Shown in pieces: positions 7,660 to 15,892 of a stretch of 64,000 bases of DNA. The stretch is from Rhizobiaceae bacterium (GTDB lineage: Bacteria; Pseudomonadota; Alphaproteobacteria; Rhizobiales; Rhizobiaceae), in contig JAMLJC010000001.1 of assembly GCA_023953845.1 (NCBI GenBank), positions 1,860,001 to 1,924,000 of the forward strand. Reading direction: 5' to 3'. Below the pieces are notes generated by a model. It was not told the origin of the DNA. It was given only the letters and a program-made list of their open reading frames with translations, and made no database searches. Both the position numbers and the translations under genes were made by a program. Every line of letters begins with the position of its first letter. The first letter of the stretch is position 1.

Positions 7660-8785
7660 TCGGCACCCAAGTCAGGCGGTCATCGTTGGCAAGCTGGTGG
7701 CAAATGCCCTGTCTGTCTTGCGACTTGGTGGCAGGCGCGAGGGCATTGGCCGTCAGCGCAACTTGCGCGGCCTGCGCCACGGTCGCCTTCATCCTTTCGA
7801 AGCCGTTCGCGTAAGTTCCCTCACAAACATCCACGACGCCGTGGTAAACCTCATCCTGCAAGGCGTCGAACGTTCCTTCAGGCACGGTATCGCGCGCGAA
7901 GTTCCGTAGCGACTCTGCATGATAGAATCTCTCGCGCTGGCGGAGGAAATCCTTGCTGAACGCAGCATTGGATTTCAGATCATCAGGCGTAGCCAGCGGA
8001 GAGCCTAAATGATCGGCGTAGGCGTCAAGAAGCTGCCGAATGTACCGGCTTTCTTCCGGTGCAGGTGCTGACGGGGGCGCACCCGCGACAGGACGAAGCG
8101 GCAATCCGCCGCCAAATCTAACGGCGTGATATCCCGTGGTAGCATGACCATCGATCAGCTCGATGAGCGACTTTGAGGAAAATATTTTGAAATCAAAGGC
8201 CTCGAAGAAGGCGAGCAAATCACCCTCGAGCTTCACCTCGCAGGTGTCCGTGATGCCTGTCTTACAGTGTTTATCCCAGTTCGCTCGGGTCTGAATTTTT
8301 AGTTTATCAGGATCGTTGAGAAGCTTCTCCAGGCTTGTTCCTATCCCTTGCGAGCAAACGAAGTAGTGCGCACGGGGAGACGAATACTCTCCGAGATGCG
8401 CGTAGTAGATGATTTTGCCGATCTCCACCCAGGCATCGCTTGGGCGAAGAGGATGACTGTAGTGTTTACACTGATAGTTATCCCAAGCCCCCTCAAAGCC
8501 GGTACTCGCCACAAATCCTGCAATGTCAACGCCAAGGTCGCCCGAACCGCCGAAACGTCGAACTTTGCCGTATGAGCCCCCGAGTGATGTCGACCATTCT
8601 TCGATGAACTCTTCCCACTCAGCTGGCGAGAACGTACGGACGCGCGCAGCCTTCGGAAGCGGAATGCCACTTTGGATGTGTCCCGAGGAAGCCTGAGCGG
8701 TGGGCGTCTTGGGCTTTATCTCTTTAAGATCTGCATCAGAAATCACCCGCCACCTCTCTTTCGGAGAGTCGGTCCATCTGCCCAT
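7649..8785 (-). CDS. ABC-3C system effector with PD-(D/E)XK (Mrr-like) nuclease domain
   Basis: A 378-residue protein. Residues about 50-115 read FSPAEWEEFIEEW, GGSGDLGVDIAGFV and WDNYQCKHY. The last two give the D ... (E/Q)-C-K signature of Mrr-cat-type restriction nucleases, with D79/D83-region acids and the QCK lysine as likely active site. After a proline/alanine linker near residue 240 comes a helical C-terminal domain (EESRYIRQLLDAYADHL ... FLRQRERFYHAESLRNFARDTV) that fits the ABC-3C C-terminal domain docking to the middle component. It follows the hsdM 3' end by 51 bases and opens the three-gene cassette. No clear Shine-Dalgarno precedes the ATG, so the start is less certain. Confidence 0.75.
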   Translation of the reverse strand: MGRWTDSPKERWRVISDADLKEIKPKTPTAQASSGHIQSGIPLPKAARVRTFSPAEWEEFIEEWSTSLGGSYGKVRRFGGSGDLGVDIAGFVASTGFEGAWDNYQCKHYSHPLRPSDAWVEIGKIIYYAHLGEYSSPRAHYFVCSQGIGTSLEKLLNDPDKLKIQTRANWDKHCKTGITDTCEVKLEGDLLAFFEAFDFKIFSSKSLIELIDGHATTGYHAVRFGGGLPLRPVAGAPPSAPAPEESRYIRQLLDAYADHLGSPLATPDDLKSNAAFSKDFLRQRERFYHAESLRNFARDTVPEGTFDALQDEVYHGVVDVCEGTYANGFERMKATVAQAAQVALTANALAPATKSQDRQGICHQLANDDRLTWVPNDV

Positions 8786-8836
8786 AGGGCAAACATGGTA
8801 CGATTTCTGAACGTCAGCAGGCAGTCTCGCATCAAA

Positions 8837-9361
<525 letters not shown>

Positions 9362-10267
9362 TCACGCTGCCATGGCTGGTTCTTCCAGCATGGCGTAGTA
9401 GCGCTCCTCGGCTTCAGCCGGCGGGACGTTGCCGATGGGCTCCAGCAGCCGGCGATTGTTGAACCAGTCGACCCACGTCAGCGTGGCAAACTCGACGGCC
9501 TCGAAGCTTCGCCACGGTCCGCGTCGATGGATGACCTCGGCCTTGTATAGCCCGTTGATCGTCTCTGCGAGAGCGTTGTCGTAGGAATCTCCAACGCTGC
9601 CCACGGAGGGCTCGATGCCGGCTTCGGCCAGGCGCTCGGTGTAGCGGATGCTGACATATTGAGAGCCCCTATCGGAATGGTGCACCAGACCGCCGCGATG
9701 GATGGGCCGCCGTTCGTGCAGAGCCTGTTCGAGAGCATCGAGGACGAAGCCCGCATGGGCGGTCCTGCTCACCCGCCAGCCGACGATCCGGCGGGCATAG
9801 GCATCGATGACGAAGGCCACGTAGACGAAACCCGACCAGGTGCTGACATAGGTGAAGTCCGACAGCCAGAGGCGGTTCGGCGCCGGAGCATGGAAGACCC
9901 GGTTCACATGGTCGCGCGGACATGGCGCCGCCTTGTCCTGCACCGTAGTCCGGATGGCCTTGCCGCGGATGACGCCGTGAAGGCCCAGGCCGGCCATCAG
10001 ACGTTCGACGGTGCAGCGCGCGACGGTAAAACCTTCGCGCAGCATCTGCCGCCAGACCTTGCGCGCGCCATAGACCTCAAAGTTCTCGGCGAAGACGCGC
10101 TCGATCTCCGGCCTTAAGGCCATGTCCCGCTTCGCCCGCGCCGAGAGCTTCTCGGGATCGACCCGCTTGGCGACATGGTTGCGGTAGGTCGACGGGGCGA
10201 TCGGCAGCACCTTGCAGATCGGCTCGACCCCGTGAACCTCGCGGTGATCGTCAATGAACGCAATCAT
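9362..10267 (-). CDS. IS3-family transposase orfB (DDE integrase domain)
   Basis: A 301-residue DDE transposase. It starts with an HTH_21-like region ([18 protein letters not shown]), then [10 protein letters not shown]. The rve integrase core follows with the catalytic triad: D in LSDFTYV, D in HHSDRGSQY and E in [15 protein letters not shown], and finally [12 protein letters not shown]. All catalytic residues are present, so the protein looks active. Its ATG overlaps the orfA stop as ATGA. In IS3 elements orfA and orfB are usually joined by a -1 frameshift; here simple coupling is also possible. The subgroup resembles IS51, but this is from memory. Confidence 0.93.
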   Translation of the reverse strand: MIAFIDDHREVHGVEPICKVLPIAPSTYRNHVAKRVDPEKLSARAKRDMALRPEIERVFAENFEVYGARKVWRQMLREGFTVARCTVERLMAGLGLHGVIRGKAIRTTVQDKAAPCPRDHVNRVFHAPAPNRLWLSDFTYVSTWSGFVYVAFVIDAYARRIVGWRVSRTAHAGFVLDALEQALHERRPIHRGGLVHHSDRGSQYVSIRYTERLAEAGIEPSVGSVGDSYDNALAETINGLYKAEVIHRRGPWRSFEAVEFATLTWVDWFNNRRLLEPIGNVPPAEAEERYYAMLEEPAMAA

Positions 10268-10590
10268 CGTTTGAAAGGGCGGTCGAGCTCCGCCTGGGCA
10301 AAATAAGCGCTCGCCTTGCGCAGGATCTCGTTGGCCTGTCGAAGCTCACGGTTCTCCCGCTCCAGAGCCTTCAGCTTCGCTGCCATGTCCGTCGGCACAC
10401 CGGCCCGCTTGCCGGCATCAACCTCGAACTTCTTCACCCACTCATTCAGAGTTTGCGCCGTGCAGCCGATCTTGGCCGCCACCGATGATACCGCCGCCCA
10501 GCGCGACGGATGCTCGGGCTCGTGATCAAGAACCAGCCGCACGGCTCGCTGGCGCACTTCGGGGGAAAACTTGTTCGTCGTCTTGCTCAT
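10264..10590 (-). CDS. IS3-family transposase orfA (HTH_Tnp_1)
   Basis: A 108-residue protein with the helix-turn-helix [22 protein letters not shown] near residues 35-58 that binds the IS ends. It is followed by a leucine-zipper-like heptad segment ([32 protein letters not shown]) used for multimerisation. Both are standard for IS3 orfA proteins. Its start ATG lies 54 bases inside the right inverted repeat, and GGTGGAGCC precedes it. It overlaps orfB by 4 bases. It is intact and of normal length. Confidence 0.92.
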   Translation of the reverse strand: MSKTTNKFSPEVRQRAVRLVLDHEPEHPSRWAAVSSVAAKIGCTAQTLNEWVKKFEVDAGKRAGVPTDMAAKLKALERENRELRQANEILRKASAYFAQAELDRPFKR

Positions 10591-10643
10591 GATGGCTCCA
10601 CCTTCTCAGGAGTTGGAGCCTCCGGCAAACCCGGGGCGGTTCA

Positions 10644-11651
10644 CTTCTTGCGGATCGTTTCTCCGGCACCGCCTTCAAAAAGCACGTTGTCAGGCACCAC
10701 AACGGCGGCACAGCCCGTCGTCTTGAGCATCGTGCGGATATGCTGGACGAAGTTCAGCTGCTTGTTCGAAGTCGTCGCCCAAAAATCCTGCCTGTTGTAG
10801 GTCAGGTCATCGGTTTCCTGCTCCCCTTCTTCGTTGGTGAAGCTCATGGAGCTCTTCTTGCCGAAGGGCGGGTTTGCCAGAACATAGTCATATGTCCGGG
10901 CACTCGGCGCAACGAGAGCGTCGTTCGGTGAAACCGCGCCTTCGCCGTCGATTTCGCCGATGTTGTGCAAGAACATATTCATCAGGCACATGCGGCGGGT
11001 ATTGGCGACGATCTCGTTCCCGTGGAACGCCTCGTGCTTCAGGAACGCCTTCTGCGCCTTGTCGAGCTGGTAGTTCTTGGGATCGGTTATGAAGTCATAA
11101 GCCGCCAGGAAGAATCCGCCTGTGCCGCAGGCCGGATCGGCTATGGTCTTGCCCGGCTCCGGCTGTACACATTCCACCATGGCACGAATGAGCGCGCGCG
11201 GGGTAAAGTATTGCCCTGCGCCGGATTTCGTGTCCTCCGCATTTTTTTCCAGCAGGCCCTCGTAGATATCGCCTTTGACATCGGCGCCCATCGTGACCCA
11301 CTGCACGTCATCGACCATGTCGATCAGTCGGTACAGTTTGGCCGGGTCCTGGATCTTGTTCTGCGCTTTGGTGAATATCTGCCCCAGCATACCCTTGTGT
11401 GAGCCCAGTTCGCGCAAGAGCTCGATGTAGTGGCCCTCAAGCTCTGCCCCGCGTTTCGCTTTCAAGCTCTGCCAAGAATATTCTTTCGGGATCCCCACGT
11501 CGCGGCTGTATGGCGGCTTTGCGTACTCATCGGCCATCTTGAGGAAAATCAGGTAGGTCAGCTGCTCCAGATAATCACCATAGCCAACGCCGTCATCACG
11601 AAGCGTGGTGCAAAAACTCCAGACCTTGGAAACAATGGGTGCCGTACTCAT
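10644..11651 (-). pseudogene. hsdM: hsdM 5' part (type I DNA methyltransferase, cut by an IS)
   Basis: Encodes residues 1-336 of the modification subunit, which methylates adenine in the target of a type I restriction-modification complex (M2S). Visible motifs: the N-terminal helical domain (VGYGDYLEQLTYLIFLKMADE), the GAGQYFTPRALI motif, S-adenosylmethionine motif I DPACGTGGF, and catalytic motif IV NPPFG. The ATG overlaps the stop of the upstream DUF262 gene as ATGA. The frame is then cut by the IS at 10643. This fragment alone keeps SAM-binding and catalytic motifs but lacks the C-terminal region that binds HsdS and DNA, so activity is unlikely. Loss of HsdM should disable both restriction and modification. 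Confidence 0.92.
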
Positions 11652-12033
11652 GCATTTACCGCCATCAGTTGGATTTCATCGCTATCGGTATCGTCGACCT
11701 TTTCATGGCTGATGCCGCGGTCGATGACCTTACCCATGGCCTGTTCGACGAGGTCGAGCAGGCTCTGCCGTCTGCGTTCATAGAAGAGCTCGAAATCATC
11801 GCTCCGGAGGGTCGCCGCGTCGATCAGATGCGATGAGACAATCGCGTCCATTGCCGCATCTTGCAGCCCGACCTGCTTGTGAGACTGGATTGATCCCAGA
11901 TATTCAGAGGGCGCCTTGCGGCCAATCATACGGTTCGCCTTATATGATATCGGCGTCTTGTTGATGATAGCGTCAAAGACCGCCGGTTTGATTTTGTTGT
12001 CCTCACACCATGCCTTCGGGAAAATGTGATGAA
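11648..12033 (-). pseudogene. DUF262/HNH protein, 3' part
   Basis: About 128 residues forming the C-terminal HNH-type (DUF1524-like) domain of a DUF262 family protein. It begins at IHHIFPKAWC, the metal-binding HxxP core, followed by INKTPISYKANRMIGRKAPSEYL and a helical end. The rest of the gene lies at 13273-14441 beyond an IS. The stop overlaps the hsdM start (ATGA). The open frame appears to extend left of the IS junction for another 170 codons, but that extension is the transposase read in a wrong frame and is not part of the protein. Confidence 0.85.
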
Positions 12034-12063
12034 TGGCCTGCTGCCGGTTTTTCGGACACGAGG

Positions 12064-12924
12064 TTAAGCTAACATAGCTTTCTCCTCGAACTCGACAGGA
12101 CTCAGGTAGCCCAGTGTCGAGTGCCTCCGTCGGGGGTTGTAGAAGCGCTCGATGTAATCGAACACATCTGCCCTTGCGTCGTCCCTTTTCCTGTAGACCT
12201 TGCGGGCTGTCCGCTCGGTTTTCAGCGACGAGAAGAAGCTCTCCATCGCGGCATTGTCCCAGACGTTGCCCGACCGGCTCATCGAACAGGTGATGCCATG
12301 GTCGGCCATCAGGCGCTGGAACTGCTCGCTTGTATATTGCGATCCCTGGTCCGAGTGATGGAGCAGGCTGTCGGGTTTGCCTCGGCGCCAGATCGCCATG
12401 ATGAGGGCGTCGGTCACGAGCTGGGCCGTCATCTCTGCCTTCATCGCCCAACCCACGACACGGCGGGAGAACAGGTCGACGACGGCGGCAACGTAGAGCC
12501 ATCCCTCGGCGGTCCAGATGTAGGTGAAGTCGGCGATCCACTTCTGGTTCGGCGCCGATGCCTCGAATGCGCGGTCAAGCAGGTTGTCCGACACGGAGGC
12601 TCGCTCGCCCGTATCCTTCGGCAATCCACGGCGTCGGGGCCGAGCACGCAGCCCGTTCTCCCGCATGAGCCTTTCGACACGATGAAGGCCGCAGGAGAAG
12701 CCTTCGGCCAGCACGTCATGCCAGACACGACGGGCGCCATAGGTTCGGTCGCTGCTCTTGAAGCTGCGGTCGATCCGGGGAATGAGCACCTCGTCGCGCC
12801 GCGACCGGGCGCTGGGGCTGCGGTTGAGCCAGGCATGGAAGCCCGAGCGGGAGACGTCCAGCGCACTGCACAGCCATGCCACCGGCCAGATCGAACGGTG
12901 CTTCGCGATGAAGGCGAATCTCAT
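12064..12924 (-). CDS. IS3-family transposase orfB (second element)
   Basis: A 286-residue DDE transposase starting MRFAFIAKHRSIWPVAWLCSAL, a typical HTH_21 start. YGARRVWHDVL follows, then the integrase core with catalytic D in IADFTYIW, D in HHSDQGSQY and E in DNAAMESFFSSLKTE, and finally YNPRRRHSTLGYLSP. All three acids are present. The ATG at 12924 overlaps the orfA stop. A longer open frame reaches upstream, consistent with the orfAB fusion made by frameshifting at 12954-12960. It differs clearly from the transposase at 9362-10267, so two unrelated insertions occurred. Confidence 0.92.
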   Translation of the reverse strand: MRFAFIAKHRSIWPVAWLCSALDVSRSGFHAWLNRSPSARSRRDEVLIPRIDRSFKSSDRTYGARRVWHDVLAEGFSCGLHRVERLMRENGLRARPRRRGLPKDTGERASVSDNLLDRAFEASAPNQKWIADFTYIWTAEGWLYVAAVVDLFSRRVVGWAMKAEMTAQLVTDALIMAIWRRGKPDSLLHHSDQGSQYTSEQFQRLMADHGITCSMSRSGNVWDNAAMESFFSSLKTERTARKVYRKRDDARADVFDYIERFYNPRRRHSTLGYLSPVEFEEKAMLA

Positions 12925-13211
12925 ATCGCTTCCCTCGCGAAGTAGGCTGCGGCCTTTTTTAGGATGTCGCGTTCCGCCTTCAGCTTCGCCACTTCCTTGC
13001 GCAGCCGGTCGATCTCCTGCTGCTCTGGCTTCATCTGACCATGGCCGGGAAACGCATGCTGTCGATCGGCAGCGAACTCCCTGACCCACTTGCGCAGCAC
13101 GTTCTCGTGGAGATCCAGATCACGGGCAGCCTGCGCAACAGCAACGCCTCGATCCTTCACCAACCTCACCGCCTCAAGTTTGAACTCGCGGCTGAACTTC
13201 CTTCTCTGCAT
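12921..13211 (-). CDS. IS3-family transposase orfA (second element)
   Basis: A 96-residue HTH protein. The start ATG at 13211 follows GGAGAGTGGG. A helix-turn-helix (VAQAARDLDLHENVLRKWVRE) spans residues 24-45 and a leucine-zipper-like tail (IDRLRKEVAKLKAERDILKKAAAYF) follows. It binds the element's ends and multimerises with the orfAB transposase. Near its end lies an A6G run at which ribosomes can slip into orfB. Confidence 0.92.
   Translation of the reverse strand: MQRRKFSREFKLEAVRLVKDRGVAVAQAARDLDLHENVLRKWVREFAADRQHAFPGHGQMKPEQQEIDRLRKEVAKLKAERDILKKAAAYFAREAI
12954..12960 (-). other. Programmed -1 frameshift site (A6G) in the IS3 element
   Basis: On the coding strand the bases read AAAAAAG inside the ILKKAAAYF codons of orfA, about 35 bases before its stop. 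A6G is the classical slippery heptamer of IS3-family elements, where a -1 slip makes the OrfAB fusion that carries out transposition. The orfB frame is open upstream through this site, as required. A stimulatory structure downstream was not examined. Confidence 0.75.
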
Positions 13212-13272
13212 TCCCACTCTCCAGTTCCGTCAAACACCTTATCTCGGTGTCCACGAAACCGGCAGCAGGCCA

Positions 13273-14441
13273 TGTACCTTGGGCTCAAGCCAGCGCTCCT
13301 TAAGGGATGATAGTACCGCAGCCAAAGGCACGATCTGCGTGCGGTACGGCAGATCACGCGCCGTGAAAAAGCATTCCTTGCGCAGGAACTTCGCTGCGAG
13401 CAGGAAGCCCTTCTCAACCTCCGGCGCCCATTTCTGGTACTCGGCAAGCGTCAACGATAGAACGGACACCCGCTTCGCGCTTACCGCCGATATGGCCTTA
13501 CCCGTCTTCCCCGCAGCAATATCAGCCTGACGCCTCTCATGCGTTTCAAGCAGGCTGATGGCCTGCAGGAAATCTGTAGGCTCGACCGAGCTTAATGCCG
13601 CCTCCGCCTTGATACGCTCAGCCCGCCCCTTCACTTTGCGGAGGCCGCTGCCATACCAGTCATCACGAAGATTGAAATTCTCCGCAGCAAAGCTGGCGGT
13701 CACAAGCTCAAACACAGACAGCGGCACGCCGCCCGTATTCACCTTCTCAAACACAAGGCATACGGCTTCCTTGGTCGTCGCCTTGCCCAGCACGATCAAC
13801 GGCAGCTGATAGCTGCGGAAGGCGCTGAGTACTTTCTTGCGGAACTGCATATAAGTTTGGAACTTGTCAGGCGCATACTCCTGCAGGCTCTCTTCCCAAG
13901 CATCCGAATTGAGGATTTGGTTGCAGGGAAAATAGAAGGCCTCACATTCCTTCTGTGCTGACGACAGATCAAGGACAACATCGCGGCCAAAATTTTCTTT
14001 GACCTTCCTGTCCTGCTCGACGGCGATAAACGCCTCTTCCAGCCGTCCATCTTCGAGCGCCAGATTGATATCGACATAGTAGTACCTGTCGATCGGCTTG
14101 CCCTTTTCGTTGAACGTCTTGACCGGCGTATCGAGCGCCAGCACCTGCGTCAGGGATGTCAGTCGCTGCTGCCCATCAAGAATGAGCCTCTCCGGCTCCG
14201 GGATCGCGCCAGAGAAAATCACATTTTCTACGGGGCGAACCTGGAAGCGAATATCCCCGCCGGTCTCGAGCAGCATGACCGCCCCAACCGGGAAAGATCG
14301 CGCGATGCTCACCAACAGCGAACGGACATGGTCGTCATCCCACACCCAGCCGCGCTGGAAGTCCGGAAGCTGAACCTTGCCTTCTGTGATCTGCTTGATG
14401 ATTTCGGGCAGCGGGGTCTTGGTGCTGTCAAAGGTGCTCAT
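13273..14441 (-). pseudogene. DUF262 family protein (GmrSD-like), 5' part
   Basis: About 389 residues of a DUF262 protein. The N-terminal ParB-like domain has VQLPDFQRGWVWDDDHVRSLLVSI near residue 23 and ERLILDGQQRLTSL near residue 83. DGQQR is the DUF262 nucleotide-handling motif seen in GmrS/BrxU-type defence nucleases. Residues up to LPYRTQIVPLAAVLSSLKERWLEPKVH are host sequence; the last ten codons before the stop come from the IS. Full-length relatives continue about 100 residues before the IHHIFP motif found at 12033, and that part is missing here. The start overlaps the hsdS stop (ATGA). Full-length, it would have been a modification-dependent or accessory nuclease nested in the RM operon. 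Confidence 0.85.
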
Positions 14442-15892
14442 GCGGCCTCCTTCTTGCCATTCTTTTTGTTTCGCCGCTTGGCTCCACCGCCTTCTTGGCG
14501 CTCGGCGCGGATACGATCCAGAAGAGCAGAAGCTGGTTCGTCGCCTGCGTCCTGATCAACAAGCTGTCCGGAAAAGGCCTTTTGAAGAATGGAATTCTTC
14601 AGCAAATCGGTCCGTCGAAGCTGATCAATCACTTGCTGAATCGCAAAATCCGTTGTTGATAATTTTTCCTCAACAAGCGACACAATCTTTTCTTGTTCTT
14701 TCAAAGGCGGAACAGGAACTTCAAACGAAGAAACGTGACTCTGATTAATCTTATAAATACCCGCAGTTGTTCTTGCGTCCCGCTCGATTTGCTGTCGAAC
14801 TATACGAGAGTTCCAACAAAGGGAAAAATACCTTGGATTTACCAATTTTGTGTCAAGTCGAATTCTGATCATCGTATCAGGGAATGCCACCTGACGTGGT
14901 ACTTCCCTAACGAGGCCGCCAGCCCCAACAAGTTGTTTGCTGCCATTTCCTCTAGATAAGAAGAAATCCCCCTTTGATACGAGGAACGGCGCTGCGTCAG
15001 AGCACTCCCAGTCACCCTCTTTGAACTCTGTAAGATCAATACGACCTTGTTTAAGCGCGGTCAGCCTGAGCACTGGGAAACCGCCTGGTCGATCCTTAAC
15101 CGACCTACCGTTGCAAAGCGGCTCACTCAACAATGCGGAGACAGGTGTAAGTTGCCACTCATTCGGCAAACTTTCAGTCAAAGCAGCGCAACTCGATTTA
15201 TTGGAGCGTTGCAACTCACCATCCCGTCTGTTAGCGGTCAGCTTGCCTTCGAAAGCAGCTTTAAGGACGGACTGGCGATAGGCTTTTAGCTGCTCGTACG
15301 CGGTGATGAGGTTCTCAACTCCCTTATCAAGTTCAGACAACAATTCCTCGATCTTGCGAACGATTCGATACTGCTCGTTTAGTGGTGCAATGGGTATCTG
15401 CTGCGCAATATAATCTGGAAACCGCAAGTTACGAAGATTGTTACTCCCTCCCTGAAGAGTTTCAGTACCTCCGACAGAATAGAAATGCTGTAGATACCAA
15501 TTAAGGTAGGAGGTATTAATATTTTTATTGGGACGGCAGAATCGAAAGAAGTTTGTGCACACGAAATCACAGTTCTGATCCGCGCTCAGCACTTCATTTG
15601 TGATCAAAACGGTTCGCCCAACCGCTTGATCGGGACCGCCTCCCGATACTTCGACCAGAATATCGCCGGTCCGTAGGCGGCGCTTCTCAATACTAGAGTT
15701 TTTCAAGCGACGGATCGCAGCAGTCTTGCCTTTTTGCGTCCCCCAATCGCGCAGCTCAGAAGCTCGTATGCAACGCACTAGCGAGCTATCATCGAGAGCA
15801 TCAGAGGGGTCTGATCCCCAATCGCCACCCAGAACGATTTGGAATAACTCTTCAAGCGGTACTTGCGCCCAGCTGTTAGGCAGATTCATCAT
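14438..15892 (-). CDS. hsdS: Type I restriction-modification specificity subunit
   Basis: A 484-residue protein with the two-half layout of HsdS. Target recognition domain 1 covers residues ~5-180 (WAQVPLEELFQIVLGGDWGSD ... PDYIAQQIPIAPLNEQYRI). The central conserved coiled-coil is at ~185-232 (IEELLSELDKGVENLITAYEQLKAYRQSVLKAAFEGKLT). Recognition domain 2 starts at EWQLTPVSALLSEP and ends PVPPLKEQEKIV. A second coiled coil (LKNSILQKAFSGQLV) and a basic tail follow. Each domain reads one half of a bipartite DNA target. It overlaps hsdR upstream and the DUF262 gene downstream by 4 bases each. A/T-richer stretches in the recognition domains are usual for hsdS. It appears intact, but its partner HsdM is broken. 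Confidence 0.92.
   Translation of the reverse strand: MMNLPNSWAQVPLEELFQIVLGGDWGSDPSDALDDSSLVRCIRASELRDWGTQKGKTAAIRRLKNSSIEKRRLRTGDILVEVSGGGPDQAVGRTVLITNEVLSADQNCDFVCTNFFRFCRPNKNINTSYLNWYLQHFYSVGGTETLQGGSNNLRNLRFPDYIAQQIPIAPLNEQYRIVRKIEELLSELDKGVENLITAYEQLKAYRQSVLKAAFEGKLTANRRDGELQRSNKSSCAALTESLPNEWQLTPVSALLSEPLCNGRSVKDRPGGFPVLRLTALKQGRIDLTEFKEGDWECSDAAPFLVSKGDFFLSRGNGSKQLVGAGGLVREVPRQVAFPDTMIRIRLDTKLVNPRYFSLCWNSRIVRQQIERDARTTAGIYKINQSHVSSFEVPVPPLKEQEKIVSLVEEKLSTTDFAIQQVIDQLRRTDLLKNSILQKAFSGQLVDQDAGDEPASALLDRIRAERQEGGGAKRRNKKNGKKEAA

Larger units (their letters stand above)
12034..13272. mobile_element. IS3-family element inside the DUF262/HNH gene
   Basis: A 1,239-bp element whose ends carry inverted repeats starting TGGCCTGCTGCCGGTTT, identical over 17 bases and then similar through GGACACCGAG. 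It encodes orfA and orfB of the IS3 group with a frameshift signal. No short direct repeat is seen at the borders: the left flank ends GAA and the right flank begins TGT. The host gene also lacks a stretch between its two parts. Both observations fit an adjacent deletion, or recombination between two copies, after insertion. Confidence 0.85.

Noticed and set aside
12034..12541. N-terminal 170 codons of the frame ending at 11648
   Set aside because: They are the IS3 orfB DNA read in a wrong frame, joined by chance to the DUF262 C-terminal part.
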